This document shows positions 48,572 to 57,814 of a stretch of DNA of 58,527 nucleotides, piece by piece. The notes under the pieces were generated by a model. It was not told the origin of the DNA and did not search any database. It was given only the letters and a program-made list of their open reading frames with translations. Location: the NCBI RefSeq assembly GCF_030929495.1, contig NZ_JAVFWN010000025.1, positions 1 through 58,527 of the forward strand. The letters are read 5' to 3'. Within the stretch, counting starts at the first letter, position 1; every line of letters begins with the position of its first letter. The DNA is from Nocardioides sp. LHD-245. GTDB lineage: Bacteria; Actinomycetota; Actinomycetes; Propionibacteriales; Nocardioidaceae. A program made the position numbers and the translations under genes.

Positions 48572-51106
48572 TCACTCGTTCGCGATCGCGTCCAGTACGT
48601 CGAGCCGCGCGGCCCGGATCGCCGGGATGACGGCGGCCAGGACGCCGACCACGATGGACACGACCAGGAACGCCACGAGCTGAGCGACGGGCAGCCCGAG
48701 GCTGGTCAGGTCCTCGGCGAGGGCGCGCTGCAGGAGGGTGCCGACGACGAGGCCCAGCGCCATGCCCAGAACCGCGCCGAGCACGGCGATCGTCACCGAC
48801 TCGAGGGTCACCATCCGGCGGACCTTGGTGCGGCTCATCCCGACCGCGCGCAGCAGGCCGATCTCGCGGGTGCGCTCGATGACGCTGAGGCCGAGCGTGT
48901 TGACGATGCCGATCACGGCGATCACGATCGCGAGGGCGAGCAGCCCGTAGATGATGTAGAGCAGCTGGTTGACCTGGCCGCGGATCTGGTCGGCGAACTC
49001 CGTCTTGTCGTAGACGCCGACGATCGGCGCCGGGGTGGCTGCCGCGTCGACCTGGTCGTGGACGACCCGCGGATCGGCGCCGGGGGCCAGCAGGATCCCG
49101 AGCGAGGTGTCCTGGCGCAGTACGCCGGCCCCGGTCAGAGCGTCGAGCGGCACGGCGACCTCGGAGGTCACCTCGCTCTCCTCCACGATGCCGGCGACCT
49201 CGCCCCGCAGCCGCTGGGCGCCCGGGAAGGACAGGTCGAGAGGGTCGCCGACCGTGAGGTCGTGGTCCGCGGCGAAGCCCGTCGTCACGACGGCCCCGTC
49301 GCCGGAGGGATGGTCGGTGCCGGTCACGACGTCGAGGTCGAAGACGTCGGCGAAGCGGTCGTCGACGCCGGTCACGAAGACCGACTCGTCGTCGTACCGG
49401 GCGGACGTGAACTGCTGCCGGGTCATCACGCCGACCCCGTCGATCGTCGCGATCCGGTCGCCGATCTCGGTCGAGAACGGCAGGAAGGCCGGGCTCTGCA
49501 CGAGCAGGTCGGCGGTGAACTGGTCGTCGACCACGTCGTCGATGGACGCGTTGAGGGACGCCGCCAGGACGCCGATGGTCGACACGAGGGCCAGGCCGAT
49601 CATCAGTGCGGACGCCGTCGCGCCGGTACGCCGCGGGTCGCGCAGCGCATTCTCGCCGGCCAGGCGCCCGGTCGCCCCGAAGAGGCCGGCGAAGAGGGTA
49701 CGACACCCGGCGAGCACCGGCCTGCCGATGACGGGGCTCAGCGCGGCCACGGTCAGGAGCCAGAGGACCGCACCGACGCCGATCCACAGGGCGTCGGAGT
49801 CCACGACGCCGTACGTCGCGAAACCGGCCCCGGCGGCCAGGACCAGGCCGCCGATGACCGTCCGGCGTCGCAGCGACGAGCCCTCCGAGGTGGCGTCGGC
49901 GCGCATGGCGGCGACCGGGGCGACCCGTCCGGCCCGGCGGGCCGGCAGGTACGCCGCGATCATGGTCACGCCGACGCCGACGACATAGCTGGTGAGGACG
50001 GTGTCGCCGGTCAGGTCGAGCGCCCGCCCGGCGATGTCCAGGCCGAAGGAACGGAACATCGCGGCCAGCCCCCGTGCCAGCAGCAGCCCGAGGCCGATCG
50101 CCAGGGTCGAGGACACCAGCGACAGCACGAAGGCCTCGACCAGCACCGAACGGGTCACCTGGCCGCGCGAGGCGCCGAGCGCGCGGAGCAGCGCCAGCTC
50201 GCGGCTGCGCTGGGCCACGAGGATGGAGAAGGTGTTGACGATGATGAAGCCGCCGACGAGGACGGCGATGATCGCGAACACGGTGAGGAAGATCGTGATG
50301 ACGTCGAGGAAGCCGCCCACGGCGTCCTGCGAGTCCTTCGCCACCTGGGTCCCGGGCACCGCCTCGAACCCCGGCGGCAGGACCCGGTCGGCGGCCGCGA
50401 CCAGTTCCTTCTGGGTGATGCCGTCGGCCGCGGTCAGGCTGATCCGGTTGAAGACGTCCCGGCCCTGGTAGAAGATCTCCTGCGCCTGGTGGGTGGAGAA
50501 GATCAGCAGCGTGGCGCCGGCCGTGCCGCCGCCGTTGAACTCCGCGATGCCGACGAGCCGCGCGGTGCGATCCAGGTCCCCGAACGGCGCGAGCAGCTTG
50601 ACGTCGTCGCCGAGGTCGTAGCCGCCCGACTCGGCCGCCCGCTGGTCGAGGACGACGTCGCCGTCGGCGGTGGGCCAGCTGCCGCTCTTCAGGAGGAGGG
50701 CCTGCTCGCCCCGCATGTTGGGGCCGTCGTGGTAGTTGAAGGACAGCGTCGGGGCGCCGGTGCCGCCGACGAGGGTTCCGTCGCTGGCGAGCAGGTTGAG
50801 GCCGGCGCCGGCCACGTCGCCGTCGGCCCGGGCCACCTCCGGCAGGGCGGCCAGGCTCGCCACCACCTCCGGTGTCATCGCCTGCGCCGACTGCCCGCCG
50901 ACGCCGCCGCTGAACTCGTCGGTGTCCTGGGCCCGGACGACGCCGTCGGGAGTGGAGCCGTTGATGATGCTGTCGAAGGTCGCCGACAGCGCGTTGCTGA
51001 ACACGAGCACGCCGGCGAGGAACGCGACGCCGAGGACGATCGCCAGGCCGCTCATGAGCAGCCGCACCTTGCGCGCCAGGAGCGTGCGCAGGGTCAGTCG
51101 CAGCAC
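48572..51106 (-). CDS. FtsX/MacB-type ABC permease, two-domain
   Basis: 844 residues. An N-terminal helix (LLMSGLAIVLGVAFLAGVLV) is followed by a large external domain, then three helices (VFAIIAVLVGGFIIVNTFSI onward), a central pair of helices, a second external domain and three last helices. NTFSILVAQRSRELALLRAL and NTLGLSVIERTREIGLLRAV are the two copies of the MacB/FtsX coupling loop. Such permeases move lipoproteins, lipids or peptides using a LolD-like ATPase, here the gene 1 bp upstream. GTG 51106. Confidence 0.92.
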   Translation of the reverse strand: MLRLTLRTLLARKVRLLMSGLAIVLGVAFLAGVLVFSNALSATFDSIINGSTPDGVVRAQDTDEFSGGVGGQSAQAMTPEVVASLAALPEVARADGDVAGAGLNLLASDGTLVGGTGAPTLSFNYHDGPNMRGEQALLLKSGSWPTADGDVVLDQRAAESGGYDLGDDVKLLAPFGDLDRTARLVGIAEFNGGGTAGATLLIFSTHQAQEIFYQGRDVFNRISLTAADGITQKELVAAADRVLPPGFEAVPGTQVAKDSQDAVGGFLDVITIFLTVFAIIAVLVGGFIIVNTFSILVAQRSRELALLRALGASRGQVTRSVLVEAFVLSLVSSTLAIGLGLLLARGLAAMFRSFGLDIAGRALDLTGDTVLTSYVVGVGVTMIAAYLPARRAGRVAPVAAMRADATSEGSSLRRRTVIGGLVLAAGAGFATYGVVDSDALWIGVGAVLWLLTVAALSPVIGRPVLAGCRTLFAGLFGATGRLAGENALRDPRRTGATASALMIGLALVSTIGVLAASLNASIDDVVDDQFTADLLVQSPAFLPFSTEIGDRIATIDGVGVMTRQQFTSARYDDESVFVTGVDDRFADVFDLDVVTGTDHPSGDGAVVTTGFAADHDLTVGDPLDLSFPGAQRLRGEVAGIVEESEVTSEVAVPLDALTGAGVLRQDTSLGILLAPGADPRVVHDQVDAAATPAPIVGVYDKTEFADQIRGQVNQLLYIIYGLLALAIVIAVIGIVNTLGLSVIERTREIGLLRAVGMSRTKVRRMVTLESVTIAVLGAVLGMALGLVVGTLLQRALAEDLTSLGLPVAQLVAFLVVSIVVGVLAAVIPAIRAARLDVLDAIANE

Positions 51107-51107
51107 G

Positions 51108-51857
51108 TCAGACCTGCCCGCGCACGGCCGCGGCCTGCAGCGCGGTCATGTGCTCGAGGATCTGCTCCCGGTCGGGGGAGCGGATCTCGTCGACGATCCG
51201 GCCGTCGGCCAGGAACACCACCCGGTCGCAGTACGACGCCGCGACGGGGTCGTGGGTGACCATCACGATGGTCTGGTCGAACTCGTCGACGCTGCGCCGC
51301 AGGAAGCCGAGGACCTCCGCACCCGACGTGCTGTCGAGGTTGCCGGTCGGCTCGTCGGCGAACACGATCGAGGGCTTGCTCACCAGGGCTCGGGCGCAGG
51401 CGACGCGCTGCTGCTGGCCGCCCGACATCTGGGAGGGCCGGTGCGTGAGTCGGTCCCGCAGCCCGACCGTGTCGACGACCGTGTCGAACCACTCCCGGTC
51501 GGGCTTGCGTCCGGCGAGGCTCAGGGGGAGCAGGATGTTCTCGCGCGCGGTCAGCGTCGGGACCAGGTTGAACGCCTGGAACACGAAGCCGACCTCCTCG
51601 CGCCGCAGGGTCGTGAGCGCCTTGTCGCGCAGCCCGGACAGGGTCACGTCGCCGATCCGGACGTCGCCCGACGTCGGCGTGTCGAGGGCGGCGAGGCAGT
51701 GCATGAGGGTCGACTTGCCCGACCCGGACGGCCCCATGATCGCCGTGAACTCACGGGCGGCGATGTCGAGGGAGACCCCGTCGAGGGCGCGGACCTCGGA
51801 GTCACCCGCGCCGTAGCGCTTCTGGAGGTCGATGGCGCGGGCGGCGACTGCTGGCAT
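51108..51857 (-). CDS. LolD/MacB-type ABC ATPase
   Basis: 249 residues. YGAGDSEVRALDGVSLDIA is the usual start of this group, with Walker A GPSGSGKSTLMHCLA, FVFQAFNLVPTLTARENI, signature MSGGQQQRVACARAL and Walker B IVFADEPTGNLDS, switch His in VTHDPVAA. It energises the FtsX-type permease that starts 1 bp after its stop. ATG 51857 has a TAGGGT box 7 nt upstream, inside an inverted repeat shared with the divergent glpK. Confidence 0.94.
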   Translation of the reverse strand: MPAVAARAIDLQKRYGAGDSEVRALDGVSLDIAAREFTAIMGPSGSGKSTLMHCLAALDTPTSGDVRIGDVTLSGLRDKALTTLRREEVGFVFQAFNLVPTLTARENILLPLSLAGRKPDREWFDTVVDTVGLRDRLTHRPSQMSGGQQQRVACARALVSKPSIVFADEPTGNLDSTSGAEVLGFLRRSVDEFDQTIVMVTHDPVAASYCDRVVFLADGRIVDEIRSPDREQILEHMTALQAAAVRGQV

Positions 51858-51865
51858 GCCTCTCA

Positions 51866-51940
51866 CCCTAGGAGATCCCGCCCACAGGCGGCGGCGTCGC
51901 GGCATGCAGCAGGCGACACCTGTAGGCGGGATCTCTAGGG
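51866..51940. promoter_or_regulatory. inverted repeat holding mirror-image leaderless promoters
   Basis: Left arm 51866-51888 (CCCTAGGAGATCCCGCCCAC then AGG) and right arm 51919-51940 (CCTGTAGGCGGGATCTCTAG then GG) are complementary over about 22 bp with one mismatch and one indel, 30 bp apart. Each arm contains TAGGGT exactly 7 nt before a start codon: 51865-51870 on the reverse strand for the ABC ATPase (ATG 51857) and 51936-51941 on the forward strand for glpK (ATG 51949). Both genes thus have the same promoter in mirror image, so the operons may be co-regulated. Confidence 0.7.
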
Positions 51941-51948
51941 TGGTGGCC

Positions 51949-53475
51949 ATGGCTGAGGCACGCTTCGTGGGGGCGATCGACCAAGGTACGACGAGCACCC
52001 GCTTCATGGTGTTCGACCACGACGGCTCCGAGATCGCCCGGCACCAGCTCGAGCACCAGCAGATCCTGCCCCGGGCCGGCTGGGTCGAGCACAACCCCGT
52101 CGAGATCTGGGAGCGCACCTCCGCGGTCGTGCAGACCGCGCTCGGCAAGGCACGTCTGGGCCCCGAGGACCTCGCCGCGATCGGGATCACCAACCAGCGC
52201 GAGACCACCATCGTGTGGGACCGCCGCACCGGCCGTCCGCTGCACAACGCGATCGTCTGGCAGGACACCCGCACCGACGTGATCGCCGCCGTCCTCGACC
52301 GGGACGGCCGCGGCGACGTGATCCGCCATCGCGCCGGCCTGCCCCCGGCGACGTACTTCTCCGGCGGCAAGCTGCAGTGGATCCTCGAGAACGTGACCGG
52401 GGCGCGCGAGGGCGCCGAGCGAGGCGACGTGATCTTCGGCACGCCCGACACCTGGGTGCTGTGGAACCTGACGGGCGGACCCGACGGCGGCGTGCACGTC
52501 ACCGATGTCACCAACGCCGGCCGGACCATGCTGATGGACCTCGAGACCCTCGACTGGGACGACGAGCTGCTGGGCTTCTTCGGAGTGCCCCGGGCGATGC
52601 TGCCCGAGATCCGCGAGTCGTCGGCGACCACGCCGTACGGCGTCACGCGCGCCCGCGGCCCGTTCGGCGGCGAGGTGCCCATCACCGGCATCCTCGGCGA
52701 CCAGCAGGCCGCGACGGTCGGCCAGGTCTGCTTCGCGCCGGGCGAGGCGAAGAACACCTACGGCACCGGCAACTTCATGCTGCTCAACACCGGCACCGAG
52801 ATCGTCCGGTCCCGAGCGGGGCTGCTGACCACGCCGGCCTACCGGTTCGGCGACGCACCGTGCGTCTACGCCCTCGAGGGGTCCATCGCGGTCACCGGCT
52901 CGGCGGTGCAGTGGCTGCGTGACCAGCTCGGCATCATCAGCGGCGCGGCGGAGTCGGAGTCGCTGGCCCGCCAGGTCGACGACAACGGCGGCGTCTACTT
53001 CGTGCCCGCCTTCTCCGGGCTCTTCGCACCCTACTGGCGCTCCGACGCGCGCGGCGCGATCGTCGGGCTGTCGCGGTTCAACACCAACGCCCACGTGGCC
53101 CGGGCGACGCTCGAGGCGATCTGCTACCAGTCCCGAGACGTGATCGAGGCGATGTCGGCCGACTCCGGGGTCGAGCTCGAGGTGCTCAAGGTGGACGGCG
53201 GGGTGACCCTCAACGCCCTGTGCATGCAGATCCAGGCCGACGTCCTCGGCGTACCCGTGTCCCGGCCGATGGTGCCGGAGACGACGGCGCTGGGCGCGGC
53301 GTACGCGGCGGGGCTGGCGGTCGGCTACTGGCGCGACACCGACGAGCTGCGCCGCAACTGGCGCGAGGACGTCCGCTGGGAGCCGCGGTGGGACGAGGAC
53401 CGCCGCGCCGCCGGGTACGCCCAATGGCAGAAGGCCGTGCAACGCACCCTCGACTGGGTGGAGGTGGGCCGATGA
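51949..53475 (+). CDS. glpK: glycerol kinase
   Basis: 508 residues, FGGY family. It phosphorylates glycerol to glycerol-3-phosphate. The phosphate-binding loop is GAIDQGTTSTRFMVF (8-22); NQRETTIVWDRRTGRPLHNA and WQDTRTD form the glycerol site, and YGTGNFMLLNTG and GGVTLNALCMQIQAD the second adenosine-binding part. ATG 51949 has no ribosome site and a -10 box 7 nt upstream. Its stop overlaps the ATG of glpD. No glpF transporter or GlpR-type regulator is adjacent. Confidence 0.96.
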   Translation: MAEARFVGAIDQGTTSTRFMVFDHDGSEIARHQLEHQQILPRAGWVEHNPVEIWERTSAVVQTALGKARLGPEDLAAIGITNQRETTIVWDRRTGRPLHNAIVWQDTRTDVIAAVLDRDGRGDVIRHRAGLPPATYFSGGKLQWILENVTGAREGAERGDVIFGTPDTWVLWNLTGGPDGGVHVTDVTNAGRTMLMDLETLDWDDELLGFFGVPRAMLPEIRESSATTPYGVTRARGPFGGEVPITGILGDQQAATVGQVCFAPGEAKNTYGTGNFMLLNTGTEIVRSRAGLLTTPAYRFGDAPCVYALEGSIAVTGSAVQWLRDQLGIISGAAESESLARQVDDNGGVYFVPAFSGLFAPYWRSDARGAIVGLSRFNTNAHVARATLEAICYQSRDVIEAMSADSGVELEVLKVDGGVTLNALCMQIQADVLGVPVSRPMVPETTALGAAYAAGLAVGYWRDTDELRRNWREDVRWEPRWDEDRRAAGYAQWQKAVQRTLDWVEVGR

Positions 53476-55229
53476 ACCCCGCAGCGCTCTCTCCGCGCGC
53501 CCGCGGCGCCGCGCTCAAGCGGCTCGAGACGCAGCACCTCGACGTGCTCGTCATCGGTGGCGGCGTGGTCGGCTCCGGCGCCGCGCTCGACGCCGCCACC
53601 CGGGGCCTGACCGTCGGGCTCGTGGAGGCCCGCGACTTCGCCTCCGGCACCTCGAGCCGCAGCTCCAAGCTGATCCACGGCGGCCTGCGCTATCTGGAGA
53701 TGCTCGACTTCCGGCTCGTCGCCGAGGCGCTCAAGGAGCGCGGCCTGCTCATGCAGCGGCTGGCTCCCCACCTGGTGCGCCCGGTGCCCTTCCTCTACCC
53801 GCTCACGGGCCTCGCGTGGGAGCGCTGGTACGCCGGCACCGGCGTCGCGATGTACGACGCCCTGTCGAAGGCGAGCGGCTACGGCGACGGACTGCCCCTG
53901 CACAAGCACCTCACCCGCCGTGGCGCCCGCAAGGCTTTCCCGTCGCTGCGCAAGGACGCGCTCGTCGGCGCGATCCGCTACTACGACGCGCAGGTCGACG
54001 ACGCCCGGCACACGATGTTCCTGGCGCGCACCGCGGCGACGTACGGCGCGGCGGTGGCCTCGCGCACCCGGGTGCTCGGGCTGATCAAGGAGAGTGAGCG
54101 CGTCGTCGGCGCCGAGGTCGTCGACCTCGAGACCGGCCACCGCTTCGAGATCCGCGCCTCCCAGGTGATCAACGCGACCGGGGTGTGGACCGACGAGACG
54201 CAGGCCATGGCGCGCGAGCGCGGGCAGTTCAAGGTGCGGGCCAGCAAGGGCATCCACCTGGTCGTGCCGCGCGACCGGATCCGCGGCGAGACCGGTCTGA
54301 TCCTGCGCACCGAGAAGTCGGTGCTCTTCGTGATCCCGTGGAAGCGGCACTGGATCATCGGCACCACCGACACCGACTGGGAGCTCTCCAAGGACCACCC
54401 GGCGGCGAGCAGCAGTGACATCGACTACCTCCTCGAGCACGTCAACCGGGTGCTCGAGGTACCGCTGACCCGCGACGACGTCGAGGGCGTGTACGCCGGC
54501 CTCCGCCCACTCCTCGCCGGCGAGTCCGAGGCGACCTCGAAGCTCTCCCGCGAGCACGCCGTGGCACACAGCGTGCCCGGCCTGGTCGTCGTCGCGGGCG
54601 GCAAGTACACGACCTACCGCGTGATGGCCGCCGACGCCGTCGACGAGGCGGTCCACGGCCTGGAGACCGTGCTGGGCCGCAAGGCGGGGGAGTGCGTGAC
54701 CGAGCGGGTGCCGCTGGTCGGCGCCGACGGCTACCAGGCGCTGTGGAACCAGCGCCGGGCGCTCGCCGCCCAGTCCGGGCTGGCCATCAACCGCGTCGAG
54801 CACCTGCTGGAGCGTTACGGGTCGCTGGTGCTGGAGGTGCTCGACCTGATCGCCGCCGAGCCGGAGCTCGGAGAGCCGCTGCCCGGTGCGGAGGACTATC
54901 TCCGCGCCGAGGCGGTCTACGCCGTCACCCACGAAGGGGCGCGGCACCTCGACGACATCCTCACCCGGCGGCTGCGGGTCTCGTTCGAGACCTTCGACCG
55001 GGGGGCCGGCGCGGCGCCCCACGTCGCCGACCTGGTCCGCGGCCATCTGCGCTGGGACGCCGACCAGACCGAGCGCGAGGTGGACCACTACCTCAAGCGC
55101 GTCGAGGCCGAGCGCGAGAGCCAGCGGCAGCCGGACGACCACACGGCCGACGCCGCGCGCAAGGGCGCGCCCGACGTCGTACCGGTGTCGCGGATCGCCG
55201 AGGCGATCGAGTCGATGGAGGGCTCCTGA
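53472..55229 (+). CDS. glpD: aerobic glycerol-3-phosphate dehydrogenase
   Basis: 585 residues, membrane-associated FAD enzyme that oxidises glycerol-3-phosphate to dihydroxyacetone phosphate and passes electrons to quinone. FAD motif VLVIGGGVVGSGAALDAATR (25-44), FASGTSSRSSKLIHGGLRYL, and GIHLVVPRDRI are conserved; YAGLRPLLAGE and GGKYTTYRVMA lie later, and the C-terminal DAO domain ends with DQTEREVDHYLKRV. ATG 53472 overlaps glpK stop; the TGA overlaps the SDR ATG. The product enters the gap-pgk-tpiA pathway. Confidence 0.95.
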   Translation: MNPAALSPRARGAALKRLETQHLDVLVIGGGVVGSGAALDAATRGLTVGLVEARDFASGTSSRSSKLIHGGLRYLEMLDFRLVAEALKERGLLMQRLAPHLVRPVPFLYPLTGLAWERWYAGTGVAMYDALSKASGYGDGLPLHKHLTRRGARKAFPSLRKDALVGAIRYYDAQVDDARHTMFLARTAATYGAAVASRTRVLGLIKESERVVGAEVVDLETGHRFEIRASQVINATGVWTDETQAMARERGQFKVRASKGIHLVVPRDRIRGETGLILRTEKSVLFVIPWKRHWIIGTTDTDWELSKDHPAASSSDIDYLLEHVNRVLEVPLTRDDVEGVYAGLRPLLAGESEATSKLSREHAVAHSVPGLVVVAGGKYTTYRVMAADAVDEAVHGLETVLGRKAGECVTERVPLVGADGYQALWNQRRALAAQSGLAINRVEHLLERYGSLVLEVLDLIAAEPELGEPLPGAEDYLRAEAVYAVTHEGARHLDDILTRRLRVSFETFDRGAGAAPHVADLVRGHLRWDADQTEREVDHYLKRVEAERESQRQPDDHTADAARKGAPDVVPVSRIAEAIESMEGS

Positions 55230-55990
55230 TGGATCTGCAACTGAAGGACCGGGTCTACCTGCTCACGGGTGCCACCCGCGGCCTGGGCCGCGCGACCGCG
55301 GAGGCCCTGGTCGCCGACGGCGCGCGCGTCGTCGTGTCGGGACGCGACGCGGCGTCGGTCGCGGCGGCCGCGGCCGGACTCGGCGGCCCCGATCGCGCCC
55401 GCGGCGTGGTCGCCGACAACGCCGACCCCGGTACGCCGGCCGCACTGCTCGCCGCCGCGCGGGACGCCTGGGGGCGGGTGGACGGCGTCCTGATCAGCGT
55501 CGGCGGGCCGCCCCCGGGGCGGATCACCGCGATGACCGACGAGCAGTGGACGGCCGCGTTCGGCTCGGTCTTCCTGGGGGCGGTCCGGTTGGCCCGCGAG
55601 GTCGGGGCGGTGCTGGGGGAGGGCGGCTCGATCGCGTTCGTGCTGTCCACCAGCGTGCGCGAGCCGATCGTCGACCTGGCGATCTCCAACGGTCTGCGCC
55701 CCGGCCTGGCGATGGCGGCCAAGACCCTCGCCGACGAGCTCGGTCCGCGCGGGATCCGTGTCAACGGCCTGCTGCCGGGCCGGATCGGCACCGAGCGGAT
55801 CGTCGAGCTCGACTCCGCCCAGGGCGACCCCGAGGCCGCTCGGGAGAGGGCGTCCGCGCAGATCCCGCTGCGGCGCTACGGCGTGCCGGAGGAGTTCGGC
55901 CGGGTGGCCGCGTTCGTGCTCTCGCCCGCGGCGTCGTACCTCTCCGGGGTGATGTTGCCCGTCGACGGCGGGGCGCTCCGGCCGCTCTGA
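55229..55990 (+). CDS. SDR-family oxidoreductase lacking the catalytic tyrosine
   Basis: 253 residues, Rossmann fold. NAD(P) motif TGATRGLGRATAEAL (13-27), then VADNAD and GGPPPGRITAM. The usual YxxxK is not present: where Tyr is expected, the sequence is LAISNGLRPGLAMAAKTLAD, with the lysine kept but Ser-Asn in place of Tyr. A recognised SDR subgroup with LSNxxRxxxxxxxK looks like this, and its reaction is uncertain. It is the third gene of the glpK-glpD operon (TGATG overlap), which suggests a role in glycerol or triose metabolism. Its end overlaps that of SURF1 on the other strand. Confidence 0.82.
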   Translation: MDLQLKDRVYLLTGATRGLGRATAEALVADGARVVVSGRDAASVAAAAAGLGGPDRARGVVADNADPGTPAALLAAARDAWGRVDGVLISVGGPPPGRITAMTDEQWTAAFGSVFLGAVRLAREVGAVLGEGGSIAFVLSTSVREPIVDLAISNGLRPGLAMAAKTLADELGPRGIRVNGLLPGRIGTERIVELDSAQGDPEAARERASAQIPLRRYGVPEEFGRVAAFVLSPAASYLSGVMLPVDGGALRPL

Positions 55991-56778
55991 CGCGAGAACG
56001 GCCCCCCGGACCGGCGCTGGCCGCCCGTCCGCTGGCCGCGCGGCCCGAGCCTGCGCTCGTCCCACGCGAGGTAGAGGAAGCCGCCGAACGCGAGGACGCC
56101 GAAGAACCACCACTGCAGGCCGTAGAAGAAGTGCGGGCCCTCGTCGAGCTCGGGCAGCTGGACCGCAGCGAGCTCCTCGGCGGACGGCGGGTCCTCGGAC
56201 TTCAGGGCGACGAAGCCCGTGTAGACCTCCCGGTCGATCGCCTCGCCGATCGGTCCGCTGGCGATCGCCCGGGTCGAGTGGTCGTCGACGTCGGTGCTCC
56301 GCCCGGTGCCGTCGGCCCGGACCCAGCCGGTGATGGTCACCTGCCCCGGCGGGGGAGCGGGGAGCGCGGCGCCCTTGATCAGAGGATCGTCGGTGCCGAA
56401 CCAGCCCCGGTCGACCAGGAGCGTCGTACCGTACGCGGTGTCGAGGGGGACGACGACCTCGACCCCCGGATAGCCGTTGCGGGTGCGGTAGCGGACCACG
56501 ACCGTGTCGTCGCGGTCGTACTCTCCGGTGGCCGTGACGACCCGCCACTCGTCGTCCTCGCGGACCTTCCGCCCCGGGGCGAGCACCTCGCTCACGTCGG
56601 CGGGGGCGCGGTCCTCGTTGGCCCGGACGACGGCGTTGCGGTCCTTGCGGTCCTCGAGGCGGCCGAACTGCCACTCGCCGAGCCACCAGGTCGCCCAGCC
56701 GACGACGATGATCGCCACGAAGAAGAGAACCCAGCGGCGACTGAGCAGGAAGCGCCACGAGGACAGCCAGGAGAACAC
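55876..56778 (-). CDS. SURF1-family cytochrome oxidase assembly protein
   Basis: 300 residues with two transmembrane helices, residues 14-31 (RWVLFFVAIIVVGWATWW) and about 226-245 (FFYGLQWWFFGVLAFGGFLYL), flanking an external domain. WWLGEWQFGRLEDRKDRN, YRTRNGYPGVEVVVPL and LLVDRGWFG are typical SURF1 blocks. It helps deliver heme A to subunit I of the aa3 oxidase and so belongs functionally with ctaA and ctaB. GTG 56778 has a -10 box 6 nt upstream. The last 115 nt overlap the SDR gene in antisense, and the C-terminus is long, so the end may be less important. Confidence 0.88.
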   Translation of the reverse strand: MFSWLSSWRFLLSRRWVLFFVAIIVVGWATWWLGEWQFGRLEDRKDRNAVVRANEDRAPADVSEVLAPGRKVREDDEWRVVTATGEYDRDDTVVVRYRTRNGYPGVEVVVPLDTAYGTTLLVDRGWFGTDDPLIKGAALPAPPPGQVTITGWVRADGTGRSTDVDDHSTRAIASGPIGEAIDREVYTGFVALKSEDPPSAEELAAVQLPELDEGPHFFYGLQWWFFGVLAFGGFLYLAWDERRLGPRGQRTGGQRRSGGPFSRQSGRSAPPSTGNITPERYDAAGESTNAATRPNSSGTP

Positions 56779-56784
56779 GGCACC

Positions 56785-56790
56785 ACGGTA
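56785..56790 (-). promoter_or_regulatory. -10 box, leaderless promoter of SURF1
   Basis: On the reverse strand TACCGT is followed by 6 nt (GGTGCC) and GTG 56778. Confidence 0.45.
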
Positions 56791-56809
56791 GCCACGACCA
56801 CGGCGGGCC

Positions 56810-56815
56810 TAGACT
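56810..56815 (+). promoter_or_regulatory. -10 box, leaderless promoter of moaA
   Basis: TAGACT is followed by 6 nt (GATGGG) and GTG 56822. The divergent SURF1 box is 19 bp away. Confidence 0.45.
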
Positions 56816-56821
56816 GATGGG

Positions 56822-57814
56822 GTGCAGCCTCTCCTCGACCAGCACGGGCGGACCGCCACGGACCTGCGGGTGTCGCTGACCGACCGCTGCAACCTGCGGT
56901 GCACCTACTGCATGCCACCCGAGGGCCTCGACTGGCTGCCGTCCGACGAACAGCTCACCGACGACGAGGTGGTCCGGCTGATCGGGGTCGCGGTCCAGCG
57001 GCTCGGCGTCGACGAGGTGCGGTTCACCGGCGGTGAGCCGCTCGTACGCCGCGGCCTGGTCGACATCGTGCGCCGCGTGCGCGCTCTCGACCCCGACGTC
57101 GAGATGTCGATCACGACCAACGCCCTCGGCCTGGCCCGGACCGCCCACGCGCTCGCCGAGGCGGGCCTGAGCCGCGCCAACGTCAGCCTCGACACCATCC
57201 GCAGCGAGACCTTCCACCAGATCACCCGACGCGACCGCTTCGCCGACGTGGTCGAGGGGCTCGCCGCGGCGGAGGCCGCCGGCCTGGGGCCGGTCAAGGT
57301 CAACGCGGTGCTGCTGCGCGGCGTCAACGACGACCAGGCGCCCGAGCTGCTGGCGTGGTGCCTGGAGCGGGGCTACCACCTGCGCTTCATCGAGCAGATG
57401 CCGCTCGACGCCCAGCACGGCTGGGACCGCGACGCGATGGTGACCGCAGACGAGATCCTGGCGTCGCTCTCCGCCGTGTTCCGGCTCGCGCCCGCGTCCG
57501 AGCCCCGGGGGAGCGCCCCCGCCGAGCTCTTCCTCGTCGACGGCGGCCCCGCCACGGTCGGCGTGATCGCGTCGGTCACCCGACCCTTCTGCGGCGACTG
57601 TGACCGGGTCCGGCTGACCGCCGACGGCCAGGTCCGCAACTGCCTCTTCGCCCGCTCCGAGTCCGACCTGCGACTCGCGATGCGCGCCGGCGCCGACGAC
57701 GAGGAGCTCGCCGAGCGCTGGCGGGCCGCCATGTGGGGCAAGCTCCCCGGTCACGGCATCGACGACCCGACCTTCCTGCAGCCCGACCGCCCCATGTCCG
57801 CCATCGGTGGTTGA
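56822..57814 (+). CDS. moaA: GTP 3',8-cyclase (molybdenum cofactor biosynthesis)
   Basis: 330 residues, radical-SAM enzyme for the first step of molybdenum cofactor synthesis. The N-terminal cluster is bound by Cys23, Cys27 and Cys30 (DRCNLRCTYCMPPEG); GEPLVRRGL is the SAM-binding region. The C-terminal GTP-binding cluster is bound by CGDCDRVRLT and NCLFA. The conserved double-glycine end (SAIGG) is intact, which MoaA needs for activity. No other moa gene is adjacent. Its TGA is also the first stop of a 22-bp repeat array. Confidence 0.96.
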   Translation: MQPLLDQHGRTATDLRVSLTDRCNLRCTYCMPPEGLDWLPSDEQLTDDEVVRLIGVAVQRLGVDEVRFTGGEPLVRRGLVDIVRRVRALDPDVEMSITTNALGLARTAHALAEAGLSRANVSLDTIRSETFHQITRRDRFADVVEGLAAAEAAGLGPVKVNAVLLRGVNDDQAPELLAWCLERGYHLRFIEQMPLDAQHGWDRDAMVTADEILASLSAVFRLAPASEPRGSAPAELFLVDGGPATVGVIASVTRPFCGDCDRVRLTADGQVRNCLFARSESDLRLAMRAGADDEELAERWRAAMWGKLPGHGIDDPTFLQPDRPMSAIGG

